From: CAJQHT01 sp038123275
GTDB lineage: Bacteria; Pseudomonadota; Alphaproteobacteria; Rickettsiales; UBA1997
Direction of reading: 5' to 3'
Length of the DNA stretch: 64,000 nt
Assembly: GCA_038123275.1 (NCBI GenBank)
Contig: JAYORG010000008.1
Coordinates: 1 to 64,000 of the forward strand
How positions within the stretch are numbered: position 1 is the stretch's first letter; each line of letters begins with the position of its first letter. The notes beneath the pieces were generated by a model that saw only the letters and a program-made list of their open reading frames with translations, did no database searches and was not told where the DNA came from. The translations under genes were made by a program, and so were the position numbers. Of the stretch, positions 1 to 9,234 are shown piece after piece.

Positions 1-19
1 TAAAGTTTTTAGTTGATTT

Positions 20-1051
20 TTAACACAGTAGGTCAAGTTCTTGTTCCAAATACAAATTTTTCTTTAATAAATATATTTCTTCTTTATAAAAACCATCATT
101 TATTTTACCTCTTAGTTTTGATATTTGATAACTTACTGATTTATAATTATTAAGTCCAAATATTTGTGCTATTTGTTCTAATTTGTAGTCTTTATGTCTT
201 TGAATTAAATACATAGCAAAACTTCTAGGAACATTCTTTTTTCTTTGACCATTTTCCTTTTTTAATATTGTGTTCTTTGTCACATTAAAAACTTTTTCAA
301 CAGATTCAATAATTTTATCTACTGTAATTCTATTATTAATCTCTTTTTTTATTTTATTTCTGATGTCTTCTTTAGATTCAATTCTTTTTACCTCTTTATT
401 CATCAATTTATTGCAAACATTTCTTTTAAAATTTATACCTCCTAAAATTGATTCTTTATTCTTTTTACTAAAGAAATCCTCTAACTCTTGATTATCTTCA
501 TTTTCTATAAATAGCTGATATCTTTTCAAAAGATCTTTATCATTTTTAAACATAGAAAATGTCAGTTCTTTATTGAGCCATTTTGGAGTATTTACTAGGT
601 TAAGATAAGAGGGGTAGCTAGACCATTTGTAATTACTTAACCTATCTACCAATCTTCTTTCTTTATTTTTTGTTTGAATTGGGTTTTTATGAATATACTT
701 ACTTAACTCTAAAAGATAGTCATCTTCATCAACTAAAATTGCTTTATATCTTCCTCTAAATAGTGGACCATCTATTTTTTGTAGCTTGTTGTATCTTTGA
801 GTATAAACACCATTAATATGCCTCATTACTCTTCCTAGATTAGCATTTGGAGTTTGTATCAGAAGATGGTAATGATTTGGCATTAAGCAGTAACAATGAA
901 TAATAATTCCAAACCTTTCACTAGACTCTTTTAAAATATTTAAAAAGAATTGGTAGTGAATATCTTTAAAGAAAATATTATTTCTAGCTCTACCCCTATT
1001 CATTACATGATAAAAGGCATTCTCATATTCTATTCTTGTAGGTCTTGGCAT
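20..1051 (-). CDS. REP-associated tyrosine transposase (Y1_Tnp, IS200-like)
   Basis: Single-strand HUH transposase of the RAYT group, 343 aa. The N-terminal half has the opening MPRPTRIEYENAFYHVMNRG, the metal-binding MPNHYHLL motif (HUH-type His pair) and a downstream HINGVYTQRYN segment carrying the likely catalytic Tyr. The C-terminal about 80 residues (RHKDYKLEQIAQIFGLNNY) resemble the DnaA domain IV helix-turn-helix often appended to RAYTs. The ATG at 1051 was chosen because the family begins at MPRP; an in-frame TTG at 1084 would add 11 unusual residues. It appears intact, so the element may be active or recently active. Other palindromic elements in the window have similar outer ends and may be its substrates (inference). 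Confidence 0.88.
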   Translation of the reverse strand: MPRPTRIEYENAFYHVMNRGRARNNIFFKDIHYQFFLNILKESSERFGIIIHCYCLMPNHYHLLIQTPNANLGRVMRHINGVYTQRYNKLQKIDGPLFRGRYKAILVDEDDYLLELSKYIHKNPIQTKNKERRLVDRLSNYKWSSYPSYLNLVNTPKWLNKELTFSMFKNDKDLLKRYQLFIENEDNQELEDFFSKKNKESILGGINFKRNVCNKLMNKEVKRIESKEDIRNKIKKEINNRITVDKIIESVEKVFNVTKNTILKKENGQRKKNVPRSFAMYLIQRHKDYKLEQIAQIFGLNNYKSVSYQISKLRGKINDGFYKEEIYLLKKNLYLEQELDLLC

Positions 1052-1158
1052 TTTGATTTGGGTTTGGTTGTTTTGGTGAAACAAATAACAAAATCATAGT
1101 AAATTAGCTTTATTTATATGTCATGTTTAATTTTGTATTTGGAACAAGAGACTTGACC
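31..1158. mobile_element. RAYT-type (IS200-like) element bounded by inverted repeats
   Basis: A pair of about 26-27 bp inverted repeats (31-56 and 1132-1158) brackets a Y1 transposase gene. Read outward-in, the left arm begins GGTCAAGTTCTTG and the right arm GGTCAAGTCTCTTG; both continue into TTCCAAATACAAA, so they differ by one substitution/indel position. The left arm lies inside the 3' end of the transposase reading frame. The right arm ends 9 nt from the CCA end of tRNA-Ser. Paired inverted flanks are typical of REP-associated tyrosine transposases. No target-site duplication was seen, as expected for HUH enzymes. Confidence 0.7.
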
Positions 1159-1166
1159 CCTCAGGA

Positions 1167-1257
1167 TGGCGGAGAAAGAGGGATTCGAACCCTCGATACG
1201 GTTAACCCGCATACTTCCTTAGCAGGGAAGCGCCTTCAGCCACTCGGCCATTTCTCC
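1167..1257 (-). tRNA. tRNA-Ser (GCU anticodon)
   Basis: The reverse complement folds as a class II tRNA: acceptor stem GGAGAAA/TTTCTCC, D-arm GCCGAGTGGCTGAAGGC, anticodon stem CTTCC/GGAAG around loop CTGCTAA (anticodon GCT), a long variable arm, and the T-loop GGTTCGAATCC. Discriminator G is followed by an encoded CCA (1167-1169). The long variable arm and discriminator G fit serine. The RAYT element sits immediately downstream. Confidence 0.97.
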
Positions 1258-1312
1258 ATACAATAAATAAAAACTACGGCAAATTATTACTTAAATATTA
1301 ACTAAGTAACTC

Positions 1313-1387
1313 TGCGATCAATCATAGATTGATGCGCGTAAAAGCTAAAAACAGTTATTAACTGTTTTTTTAACGGTTTTACCTCAG
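1313..1387. repeat. Two adjacent hairpins, inverted copy of the 36.0 kb palindromic repeat
   Basis: Contains a hairpin GATCAATC-ATA-GATTGATGC (about 1316-1335), then a larger dyad (1333-1385) of the form GTAAAAGCTAAAAACAGTT / AACTGTTTTTTTAACGGTTTTAC. The reverse complement matches the block at 36010-36085 closely, including TGAGG, the A-run and the CATCAATC hairpin. It is therefore an interspersed repeat family present at least twice. No gene is seen from 1258 to 1637. Confidence 0.7.
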
Positions 1388-1480
1388 TCATTTTTATTAA
1401 GAGCAACATACTTTAAAGCAAAGAATCAATTTTGCAATATCAATTGATAAATCAGTAATTTAGTATGAAGTTTTGTTGTA

Positions 1481-1517
1481 AAAAAATAATTGTGCTCAGT
1501 GAGCACAATTATTTTTT
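1481..1517. terminator. Strong palindromic hairpin with A/T flanks (bidirectional terminator-like)
   Basis: Perfect dyad ATAATTGTGCTCA-G-TGAGCACAATTAT flanked by A-run and T-run. It can serve as a rho-independent terminator on both strands. Nearly the same hairpin recurs at 35865-35897 and 36141-36173, so it belongs to a dispersed repeat rather than to one gene. Confidence 0.6.
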
Positions 1518-1637
1518 AAGTAAAAAATTTGGGTAGTAATTCCAATAATAATCAAAAAGAACTAAGAAGTTTCAAAATAAAATTTAGTCACTAAACTTCT
1601 CTAATAGTAAGCAATTTATTATTTCCTTAAAGTAGCT

Positions 1638-2687
1638 ATGTCCAAGGTGAGTAAAGACATTAAGAAAAAAAGCAGCGTTGACGTAGTGCAAAAACGTCTA
1701 AAGAATATACGTATTATTTTGTCTAGAAGTAAATATAAAAATAAGGAAAAAGATGAAATGATATTAAAAATACTTAATTTTTGTAATGAAAGTAGATTAA
1801 AACAAATTATTAATTCAACTTATGACAATGCTCATGGCGATAGTATTTTTCAAGAGCTAATAATACAAAATTGCCAAGAATCAGTAAGTTATCTACTATC
1901 TAAAAATAATAAAAAGAATAAGATAATTAATTTTGAGGCATTAGATAAAAATGGTAATAACATTACTCATTTTGTTTTTGCTGCTGGTTGTAAAAGTGAG
2001 GGTGGTTTAAAATTTGCAATAAAAATATTAAAAGCCTGTCCTAAAAAATTATTAACCTGGAGAAATAGCTCTTATGTTCCCCATCTTGAGGATCAATCAA
2101 TTACAGAGTTACCTTGTCACATACCAGCTGAAGAAAATAATCTTGCTTTATTTAAGTTGGCAATGAAAGCTACGCCTGAAAACTATCTAACCAAAGAAGA
2201 GTTGGATATTTTATTATTTGAGTCAACATACCAAGCTATTTTAGGGCAGGATATTAATAGCAAGAAACTACAAAATCTAAAAGAGCAAAGAGCTAAAATT
2301 TCTAAAATTTTACTTAATAAAGGCGCTAGTTTTGATGGTGCATTTCTTAAAGATTTAAAAGGTAAAAATGCATCATTAGTTGAAAGTAAAATTAAATTAA
2401 TGTTAAAAGAAATCAGTCAATTTTGTGATAAAAATAGTAAAGTTAAAAAGGATATTATTTTTAATAAAGTTGATATTAAATCAAGTAAGCCTTTAATATT
2501 AGATGCAGAAAATGTTATTAATAATACGTTAGATAAAGAAAATATTCTTGATAACAATATTGCTGATAATAAAACTGATGAGATGTCAGTTAATAAAGTT
2601 CAAGACGAAATTTATGATGAAATAGCAAATGAATCTTCTAAAAGTTTATTTTCTAAAGTTGCTGCTATTTTTAAGAAAAAACAATAA
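1638..2687 (+). CDS. Hypothetical protein, possible degenerate ankyrin-like repeats
   Basis: 349 aa, Lys/Asn-rich and without signal peptide or membrane segment. Residues about 85-175 include stretches such as FEALDKNGNNITHFVFAAG and CHIPAEENNLALFKLAMK, which have the spacing and hydrophobic pattern of ankyrin repeats but lack the full consensus. The C-terminal third is low complexity, rich in D/N/E, and ends in a basic AAIFKKKQ tail. The family is not recognised with confidence. Ankyrin-like proteins in intracellular bacteria are often secreted effectors, but nothing here shows secretion. Low-GC intergenic repeats lie upstream. Confidence 0.6.
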   Translation: MSKVSKDIKKKSSVDVVQKRLKNIRIILSRSKYKNKEKDEMILKILNFCNESRLKQIINSTYDNAHGDSIFQELIIQNCQESVSYLLSKNNKKNKIINFEALDKNGNNITHFVFAAGCKSEGGLKFAIKILKACPKKLLTWRNSSYVPHLEDQSITELPCHIPAEENNLALFKLAMKATPENYLTKEELDILLFESTYQAILGQDINSKKLQNLKEQRAKISKILLNKGASFDGAFLKDLKGKNASLVESKIKLMLKEISQFCDKNSKVKKDIIFNKVDIKSSKPLILDAENVINNTLDKENILDNNIADNKTDEMSVNKVQDEIYDEIANESSKSLFSKVAAIFKKKQ

Positions 2688-2724
2688 TTTTTATCATTAA
2701 TTAATAATTAAAAATATTTATAAA

Positions 2725-3384
2725 ATGAAACTTAGTATAAAAAAATTAATAATATTTCTAGTTTTAATAGCTTTATTTGTTGGTGCATATATGGCAGTGA
2801 AGTCAAATTTAAAAGATAAATATGTCACACACACTATTTCTCAAAACAGTAAAATTCCTGATTTTACATTATTAAATGTGAATTATAAGGAAGTTAATTT
2901 ATACAATGAACTAAAAAAAGGACCAGTAGTTTTAAGTTTTTATCGTGGAGGTTGGTGTCCAATTTGCAATATCCAACTGCGCCATTACCAGCAAAATCTT
3001 GATAGAATAGAAGCTTTCGGGGCTCAATTAATTGCTGTTTCACCCGAGCTTCCAGTTAATGCGCAATTAACTACTCTAAGACATCATTTAAAATTTGAAG
3101 TATTACATGATAAAAACAATAATGTAGCTAGAAAGCTTGGTTTACTTTGGACTATGCCTGAAAGAAGTAGGGAAAATTTTGTTAGTTGGCTAAAAAAGAC
3201 CACTGGAAAAACCCTAAAAGATTTTAACGGACAAAAAGATTTTAAATTACCAGTTCCAGCAACCTTAGTAATTGACCAAAATGGCATAGTAGATTATGCT
3301 TTTATAGACATAAATTATAGAAATAGGGCTGACTTAGAAGATATTTTAGAATCGTTGAAAAATATCACTGGTTATGGTCGCTAA
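2725..3384 (+). CDS. Membrane-anchored peroxiredoxin-like (AhpC/TSA family) thiol protein
   Basis: 219 aa. Residues about 8-25 form one N-terminal hydrophobic segment (signal anchor), followed by a thioredoxin-fold redoxin domain facing the periplasm. The motif FYRGGWCPICNIQLR (about residues 73-87) has two cysteines spaced CxxC, as in the peroxiredoxin-like AhpC/TSA subfamily. Later segments LIAVSPELP and the cis-Pro-like region LPVPATLVIDQNG also fit. The role is probably thiol peroxidase or disulfide chemistry at the inner membrane; the substrate cannot be told. It follows the preceding hypothetical gene by 37 nt and converges on the FAD enzyme gene. Confidence 0.82.
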   Translation: MKLSIKKLIIFLVLIALFVGAYMAVKSNLKDKYVTHTISQNSKIPDFTLLNVNYKEVNLYNELKKGPVVLSFYRGGWCPICNIQLRHYQQNLDRIEAFGAQLIAVSPELPVNAQLTTLRHHLKFEVLHDKNNNVARKLGLLWTMPERSRENFVSWLKKTTGKTLKDFNGQKDFKLPVPATLVIDQNGIVDYAFIDINYRNRADLEDILESLKNITGYGR

Positions 3385-3398
3385 AAAGTTGATTTAGA

Positions 3399-4577
3399 TT
3401 AAATATATTGTCCGCAGGCATGTCCTGAAGACCAGGCCCATTGAAAATTATAACCACCTAAATGCCCAGTCACATCTAAAACCTCACCAATAAAATAAAG
3501 GTTAGAAACTTTTTTGCTGGCAAAAGTTTTAGAAGAAATTTCAGTTGTGTCAACCCCTCCCAATGTAACTTCAGCTTTAGAAAATCCTTCATTTCCATTA
3601 GGAACAATTTGCCAATTATTAATATTATTTCCAATTATTTTAAGTTTTTCATGGCTTAAGTCAGCCAAATTTCCTTTAATATTATTTTGAGTTAAAATAA
3701 ATGAAGCTAGGCTTTTTGGCAAAATTTGCGCCAAAAGATTTTGAATTTCTTGTTTTGGTTTTTGAATTTTTTCATCTTTTAACCAATTAAAGACATTAGT
3801 TTTGGGTGCAAGATTAATAGTAATTTTATCCCCCTTTTTATGATAAGAAGAAATTTGCAATATTGCTGGTCCGCTCAAACCTCGATGGGTAAATAATATA
3901 GCTTCACTAAATCTTCTTTTTCCTAAAGACACATCTACAAGAAGCGAAATACCAGATAATATTTTAGTTTTTTGCAGGGTTTCATTATTAAAAGTAAATG
4001 GTACTAAGGCTGGTTTTGGTTCAATAATTTTTAGTCCAAATTGCTTAGCAATTTTATAACCAAAATCTGTTGCTCCCATCTTCGGAATTGATAATCCTCC
4101 AGTGGCAATTACTAATGAACTACATTTAAATAATCCCTTATTAGTAGTAATATTAAATTCATTGCCTGTTTTTCTTATGTCCTCTATTTTAGTTTCAAGA
4201 ATAATTTCTACATTATTTTCCTGACATTCTTTAAGTAGCATATCAATTATCTTCTTTGAAGAAACATCACAAAATAATTGTCCTAAAGTTTTTTCATGAA
4301 AGTCAATTTTATGTTTTTTAACTAAGTCAATAAAGTGATGTTGAGTAAATCTTTTTAATGCCGAAATACAAAAAGAAGGGTTTTGTGATAAAAAATTGTC
4401 AGCACTAATATTTAAATTAGTAAAATTACAACGACCTCCCCCGGAGATACGAATTTTTTCCCCAACATTTTTTGAAGAATCAATCAATAAAACTTTTCTA
4501 CCTCTTTTACCAGCTTCAATAGCACACATTAAGCCAGCTCCACCGGCTCCTATTATGATTGCATCAAAGTTTTTCAT
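3399..4577 (-). CDS. FAD-binding oxidoreductase, HI0933/YhiN family
   Basis: 392 aa flavoprotein of the HI0933-like family (also annotated as aminoacetone oxidase family). An N-terminal Rossmann dinucleotide motif IIIGAGGAGLMCAIEAG is followed by the family signature ISGGGRCNFTN (about residues 45-55). A second nucleotide-binding segment LVIATGGLSIPKMGATDFGY lies mid-protein, and the C-terminal FIGEVLDVTGHLGGYNFQWAW closes the FAD site. Length and motif order are normal. The physiological substrate is unknown. It is 9 nt from the downstream end of the upstream CDGSH gene and probably co-transcribed with it. Confidence 0.92.
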   Translation of the reverse strand: MKNFDAIIIGAGGAGLMCAIEAGKRGRKVLLIDSSKNVGEKIRISGGGRCNFTNLNISADNFLSQNPSFCISALKRFTQHHFIDLVKKHKIDFHEKTLGQLFCDVSSKKIIDMLLKECQENNVEIILETKIEDIRKTGNEFNITTNKGLFKCSSLVIATGGLSIPKMGATDFGYKIAKQFGLKIIEPKPALVPFTFNNETLQKTKILSGISLLVDVSLGKRRFSEAILFTHRGLSGPAILQISSYHKKGDKITINLAPKTNVFNWLKDEKIQKPKQEIQNLLAQILPKSLASFILTQNNIKGNLADLSHEKLKIIGNNINNWQIVPNGNEGFSKAEVTLGGVDTTEISSKTFASKKVSNLYFIGEVLDVTGHLGGYNFQWAWSSGHACGQYI

Positions 4578-4586
4578 TGTAATAGC

Positions 4587-4817
4587 TTAAATTTCTTGAT
4601 GACTACCATCGCAATAAGGGCGTTTTTTAGATTTTCCACAGCCGCAAGCATAAATAGTTGCGTCTTTTTCAAAGGTAACAATTTGTGGAGAAATATGAGT
4701 TGATTTATGAGATCCATCACAATAAGGGCCATTTTGTGATAACCCACACATACAAAATATTTTACGATCTTGAGATTTTACCTTAATGGGAAACGGTTTA
4801 TTTTGCCAATTTGTCAT
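4587..4817 (-). CDS. CDGSH iron-sulfur domain protein (tandem motif)
   Basis: 76 aa with two zf-CDGSH motifs, CMCGLSQNGPYCDGSH and CGCGKSKKRPYCDGSH. Each supplies three Cys and one His for a [2Fe-2S] cluster, as in the mitoNEET-type bacterial proteins. Small soluble electron-transfer or cluster-carrier proteins of this type are common in alphaproteobacteria. It lies just upstream of the FAD oxidoreductase on the same strand, suggesting a small redox operon (inference). Confidence 0.93.
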   Translation of the reverse strand: MTNWQNKPFPIKVKSQDRKIFCMCGLSQNGPYCDGSHKSTHISPQIVTFEKDATIYACGCGKSKKRPYCDGSHQEI

Positions 4818-4843
4818 ATTGTATTTAGGTACTATTAAGATTA

Positions 4844-5806
4844 TTAATAAATAGCCAACTTATTTTTTATTTCTAAAAGAGTAAAACGTTTTTCTTGTAA
4901 TTTTTTAATTTTTTTAATTCTTTTTACCATATCATATGCATATATTTGATATCCAGCATTAGTAACTTGTGCAACTTCTAATAATCCGGCCTTGGTCCAG
5001 TAGCGAATAGTAGAATTTTGTTCTTGTACTATTTTTGCTAATTCACCAATTTTTAAAAATTTTTCTTTTTCTTCAATATTTTCATTATTTACAGCTTTTA
5101 AACAAATATCTAAAGAATAATTTACTCCATTTTCTATTAGTTCTAAATAAGGTGCATCATCATTTTTTGCCAATCTATTTATAAATTTTAAATGATCATT
5201 TTTATTAATTATTGCTGGTGGGTAGCCTTTCATTATTAATATCATATTTACTAATAATTTTGCGCTTTGATCATTACAGTCAATAAAAGGGTGAATTCTA
5301 ATTAAACGGTGATAAGCCTCACTAGCTAGTTGAATTGGATTTAAATTTTCTTCATTTTCAATCCATAAGAAGAAGCCATTCATCAAATTAGAAATTTCAT
5401 GCGGGTCTGGTAAATTAAGGTTTGTTCCACTAATTATTTTTGGTATATTTCTGTAAAAACCAGCATTATTTTCATCTAGATTATTTAAGAGAATTTTATG
5501 AATTGCTAGTATGTCAGCCCTATTAATTGTATTAACTTTACGATTTACCTGTTTTTTTATAAAATTAATAGCCTTAACATAATTAATAACTTCTAGGTGA
5601 TCACTTAGAGATTTTCCACCAATAGCAAGATCTTTTTTAATTATTAATGCTATTTCTTCGCGCGATAAAGTGCCCTCATTAATAATATTATTGCTTTAAG
5701 TTAGTTCAACCTTAAACCAGCTATCAAGCTTATTAGAAAGCTCCTTGTCAAAGGGTCTGTATTGATTTAATTCTTGTCTTTTAAGTAAAAAATCATCATA
5801 TTTCAT
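4844..5806 (-). pseudogene. Fic family protein with C-terminal MerR-like HTH, broken by a nonsense codon
   Basis: Reading from an ATG at 5806, a Fic-family N-terminus (MKYDDFLLKRQELNQYRPFD) runs 35 codons to TAA at 5696-5698, where homologues have Tyr. The same frame then continues open to 4844 through the EGTLSREE region, the Fic core and an HTH domain. The inhibitory-helix segment is altered. The catalytic loop reads HPFIDCNDQSAK instead of HPFxDGNGRxxR, so AMP-transfer activity is doubtful even in a restarted product. The C-terminus (IGELAKIVQEQNSTIRYW) is a MerR-type DNA-binding helix pair. The remaining frame could express a regulator from an internal start near 5386. It appears to be a decaying gene. 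Confidence 0.85.
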
Positions 5807-5881
5807 GACTATAAACCATAAACTACAACTCTATACTTTACAAGTATAAATATTATCAAATTTCAACCTTGTGACGTGGGT

Positions 5882-5940
5882 GGGGTCAATGACTAAAAAG
5901 TCATGAACCTTTTGGTTCATAACTTTTTTGCTTTGACCCC
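5882..5940 (+). repeat. Palindromic element, copy A (GGGGTCAATGAC ends)
   Basis: Begins GGGGTCAATGACTAAA and ends GCTTTGACCCC; the centre is a hairpin CATGAACC-TTTT-GGTTCAT. The same two ends recur inverted at 6064-6121 around an unrelated hairpin. This lies in the 425-bp gap between the Fic remnant and the SulP gene, which has no coding sequence. Confidence 0.75.
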
Positions 5941-6063
5941 TTATTGAAGGGCGAAGCCAGGTACCAACATTTGAGATGTTTAATCCTATATCTCCCCACA
6001 ATTACAGACTTGCATAATATTAACACCGTCTTTGTCACATCTCGGCTTCGCCACACAGGCGAG

Positions 6064-6121
6064 GGGGTCAAAGCAAAATATCCACTAACTTTTAGTTAGT
6101 GGATATTTAGTCATTGACCCC
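6064..6121 (-). repeat. Palindromic element, copy B, inverted, different core hairpin
   Basis: The reverse complement has the same ends as copy A (GGGGTCAATGACTAAA ... TTTTGCTTTGACCCC), but the core is ATATCCACTAAC/GTTAGTGGATAT. Outer ends are conserved while the interior differs. Between the two copies lie shorter GC-rich complementary pieces (GGGCGAAGCC near 5950 and GGCTTCGCC near 6043), making the whole 5882-6139 block a nested dyad. Confidence 0.75.
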
Positions 6122-6139
6122 ATCCCGTCAGGGATGGGG
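6118..6139. repeat. GC-rich hairpin CCCCATCCC-gtca-GGGATGGGG
   Basis: A perfect 9-bp stem with a 4-nt loop, unusually GC-rich for this sequence. It sits directly at the end of palindromic copy B and 93 bp before the SulP gene. No T-run follows, so it is more likely part of the repeat than a terminator. Confidence 0.5.
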
Positions 6140-6231
6140 AATAAGGGTTAATATTTGATAAAGTAAACTTTGACTTTTAACCATCTTCCTTTATAAACAC
6201 GCTTTAACTTCTCAATTAAATAAGAATTTAT

Positions 6232-7713
6232 ATGTCCCTATCTCGCTTAAAATCAGAATGGTTTGGCAATATTCGTGGTGATTTATTGGCTGGAATGGTT
6301 GTGGCTCTAGCCTTAATTCCAGAAGCAATCGCCTTTTCTATTATTGCTGGCGTTGACCCTAAGGTTGGTTTATATGCTTCATTTTCTATTGCTGTTATAA
6401 TTGCTATTGTAGGTGGAAGGCCAGGCATGATATCAGCAGCAACAGCTGCTATGGCGTTAGTTATGGTTACTTTAGTTAAAGAACATGGTCTAGAATATTT
6501 AATGGCAGCAACAATATTAACAGGAATAATACAAATTATAGCCGGTTTTCTTAAGCTTGGATCTTTAATGCGTTTTGTATCAAAATCGGTAATGACGGGT
6601 TTTGTTAATTCTTTGGCAATTCTTATTTTTATGGCTCAATTACCAGAATTTAGCGGTGCAGGATGGCAGGTATATGCTATGGTTATTACTGGTCTTGCTA
6701 TTATTTATCTATTTCCATATGTTACTAAGGTAATTCCATCACCTTTAGTGGCAATTATATCTTTAACAATATTTGCTATTTTTACGGGTTTAGATATCAG
6801 AACTGTCGGCGATTTAGGTGAGCTTCCTGATACTTTACCAGTATTTTTAATTCCAGATATTCCCTTTAATTTTGAAACATTAAAAATTATCTTCCCTTAC
6901 TCAGCTGCTTTAGCTTCGGTTGGTTTATTAGAGTCCTTAATGACAGCAGTTATTATAGACGACCTAACCGACGCACCAAGTAAAAAAAATCAGGAATGTA
7001 AAGGGCAAGGTATTGCTAATGTTATAACTGGTTTTTTTGGTGGTATGGCTGGGTGTGCTATGATTGGTCAATCAGTCATTAATGTTAAATCAGGTGGTCG
7101 TGGTCGGCTTTCAACTTTTTTTGCGGGTAGTTTCTTATTATTCCTAATTTTAGTTTTAAGTGACTGGGTTAGCCAAATTCCAATGGCAGCTTTAGTTGCT
7201 GTTATGATAATGGTATCAATAGGAACTTTTAACTGGTCTAGTATAAAAAATTTAAAAACTCATCCAAGAGCATCAAGTATTGTTATGATTACAACTGTTG
7301 TTGTAGTGCTACATACTCATGATTTAGCTCAAGGTGTATTTGCTGGAGTTTTAATGAGTGCGTTATTTTTTGCTAAAAAAGTGTCACGATTATTAACAGT
7401 TAAATCAACAATTCTTAAAGGTAATGAACATCGTAAATATAAAGTATATGGGCAAGTTTTCTTTGCTTCTGCCGATAAATTTATAGATTCATTTGACTTT
7501 AAAGAAGTAATACAAGAAGCCACAATTGATTTAAAAGAGGCTCATTTCTGGGATCTATCAGCAGTTGGTGCGCTAGATAAGGTAGTATTAAAGTTTCGTC
7601 GTGAAGGCACCAAAGTAGAAATTATTGGTCTTAATGAAGCAAGTGCAACAATAGTGGACAAGCTTGGTGTTTATGATAAGTTAGACGATGTAGAGATAAT
7701 TCCAAAACATTAG
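6232..7713 (+). CDS. SulP family inorganic anion transporter with C-terminal STAS domain
   Basis: 493 aa inner-membrane SulP/SLC26 protein. The N-terminus [20 protein letters not shown] is the usual SulP entry, followed by about ten or more hydrophobic segments to residue about 385. A cytoplasmic STAS domain (about 395-490) contains [19 protein letters not shown]. Substrates in the family are sulfate, bicarbonate or other anions, and sequence alone does not decide. The downstream universal stress protein gene is a commonly seen neighbour of SulP genes. A palindromic element begins right at the stop codon. The start is the first ATG of the frame; no clear ribosome binding site is seen. Confidence 0.93.
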   Translation: MSLSRLKSEWFGNIRGDLLAGMVVALALIPEAIAFSIIAGVDPKVGLYASFSIAVIIAIVGGRPGMISAATAAMALVMVTLVKEHGLEYLMAATILTGIIQIIAGFLKLGSLMRFVSKSVMTGFVNSLAILIFMAQLPEFSGAGWQVYAMVITGLAIIYLFPYVTKVIPSPLVAIISLTIFAIFTGLDIRTVGDLGELPDTLPVFLIPDIPFNFETLKIIFPYSAALASVGLLESLMTAVIIDDLTDAPSKKNQECKGQGIANVITGFFGGMAGCAMIGQSVINVKSGGRGRLSTFFAGSFLLFLILVLSDWVSQIPMAALVAVMIMVSIGTFNWSSIKNLKTHPRASSIVMITTVVVVLHTHDLAQGVFAGVLMSALFFAKKVSRLLTVKSTILKGNEHRKYKVYGQVFFASADKFIDSFDFKEVIQEATIDLKEAHFWDLSAVGALDKVVLKFRREGTKVEIIGLNEASATIVDKLGVYDKLDDVEIIPKH

Positions 7714-7817
7714 TTAACCCCAGTTATGCTTTTTTAACATCCTTAGATTTTTGTTAATTTTTGCTAAAAATTATCTCAAAATTAAGAATATTAAAAAAGC
7801 GTAACTGGGGTTAGTTA
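7711..7817. repeat. Inverted-repeat (MITE-like) element after SulP
   Basis: Terminal inverted repeats TTAACCCCAGTTATGC...TTTTTTAA (7713-7737) and TTAAAAAAGCGTAACTGGGG...(7791-7816) differ by one base and one indel around an AT-rich centre. The left arm overlaps the SulP stop codon. Fold-back of the transcript could also terminate sulP. Confidence 0.65.
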
Positions 7818-7925
7818 ATTTTTGTAAAAAATTGCTTTTTTAATGTATAGTATTGTTGCTCTTAAGTAATTAATTATTTATTATCCAATATACTTATATT
7901 TTTATAACAAAAAAATAGATAAATC

Positions 7926-8783
7926 ATGGGTAAAATAATTGCATGCGTCGACGGATCTCACCACGCTTATAGCGTATGTGAATTAAGCTCTTGGGTAAAT
8001 AAAAATACAAATCTTGATATTTCCTTATTACATGTTGCAATTCCACATTGTGACGTTGCATCAAAAACTAATCTTAGTGGTTCAATTGGTCTTGATACTC
8101 AAAGTGATCTACTTCAAGAGTTAAGCAATGATGATGAAGCTCATGGCAAAATGGAGCAGCAAAAAGGGCAATCAATATTAAAACATGCTATCAAAGAACT
8201 TGCAGCTAACAACATAAAAAATGTTGAATCATTACATCGTCGCGGTTCTGTGGTTGAGACAATTCTAGAGCTAGAATCTCAAGCAGATTTAATTGTTATG
8301 GGTAGAAATGGCGAAGACACAGATAATTCATCTAGCAAAATTGGTTTAAATTTAGAGAAAGTAGCACGTCACGTTACTAAACCATTATTGGTTACCTCTA
8401 TAAATTCTAAACCTATTAAAAATTTTGTAATTGCATATGATAGCAGTCAAAACTCTTCTAAAATAATAGAATATGTTGCTAATAATAAATTACTTAAAAA
8501 TCTTAAATGCCATTTATTAACAATATCAGATGCTAATGAAAAGGTAGAGAAATCTCTACAAGAGGCGCAAAAGAAATTAGCCAAAGCAGGTTTTAAAGTT
8601 TCAGCCTCGCTAAAACAAGGCAAGTCAGTACATGAAGCAGTATCAAATTATATTAATGACAATGAAATAGACCTTCTTGTTATTGGTGCCTATTGTCATT
8701 CAAAAATACGTAGTCTAATTTTAGGAAGCACAACAACTGCATTAATTAATAAAGCCAATATTCCTACTTTACTATTTCGTTAA
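7926..8783 (+). CDS. Universal stress protein, tandem UspA domains
   Basis: 285 aa with two UspA-type alpha/beta domains. Domain 1 (about 1-155) starts IIACVDGSHHAYSVCELSSW and contains DLIVMGRNGED; domain 2 (about 165-285) starts NFVIAYDSSQNSSKIIEYV and ends DLLVIGAYCHSKIRSLILGS, a typical nucleotide-binding G-rich loop ending in STT. Tandem UspA proteins are cytoplasmic ATP-binding stress factors. Its place downstream of the SulP transporter suggests functional pairing (inference). Confidence 0.9.
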   Translation: MGKIIACVDGSHHAYSVCELSSWVNKNTNLDISLLHVAIPHCDVASKTNLSGSIGLDTQSDLLQELSNDDEAHGKMEQQKGQSILKHAIKELAANNIKNVESLHRRGSVVETILELESQADLIVMGRNGEDTDNSSSKIGLNLEKVARHVTKPLLVTSINSKPIKNFVIAYDSSQNSSKIIEYVANNKLLKNLKCHLLTISDANEKVEKSLQEAQKKLAKAGFKVSASLKQGKSVHEAVSNYINDNEIDLLVIGAYCHSKIRSLILGSTTTALINKANIPTLLFR

Positions 8784-8802
8784 TAATAAATTTTAAAAAA
8801 TC

Positions 8803-9123
8803 ATGAAAAAAGCAATATATATTATATTATTTACAGTCTTATTTATCCCAACATTTAGTTTTGCTGAAACTGACGAATTAAAATCAAGAGAAAAACAAGA
8901 AATAGAGGCTATAAAAAATAAATATAAAAAATAAAGAGCAGTCAAAAAAGAGCAGCGCCAACAAGAAAAAGCCCAAAGAAAAGATCAAAGAGAATCTTTG
9001 CGCAATGAGTTTAAAGCCAGAAAAGAAGCACTGCGTAAAAAATGCAAACAAGAAATGGAAGCTTTACACGCTGAATTTGAAGCAAAAAGATCATCACTTA
9101 AAGGTAAATATCACCAGGAGTAG
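8803..9123 (+). pseudogene. Exported Lys/Glu-rich coiled-coil protein interrupted by an in-frame stop
   Basis: ATG at 8803 opens a signal peptide (MKKAIYIILFTVLFIPTFSF, cleavage likely after FA), then charged heptad-like sequence. TAA occurs at codon 44 (8932-8934). The same frame remains open for 62 further codons of Lys/Glu/Arg-rich coiled coil to TAG at 9123, so one nonsense mutation explains the break. The family is not identified; the intact form would be a small periplasmic helical protein of about 106 aa. Confidence 0.7.
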
Positions 9124-9234
9124 ATAATTTTAGGAGTTACGCAAGGGCAGTTGATTACCACTAAATGTATTTTACCTTTTGCATAAGTCTTAAATTTAAG
9201 TAGCTTTATTGGAGTTTTAATAGATTAATAATTA

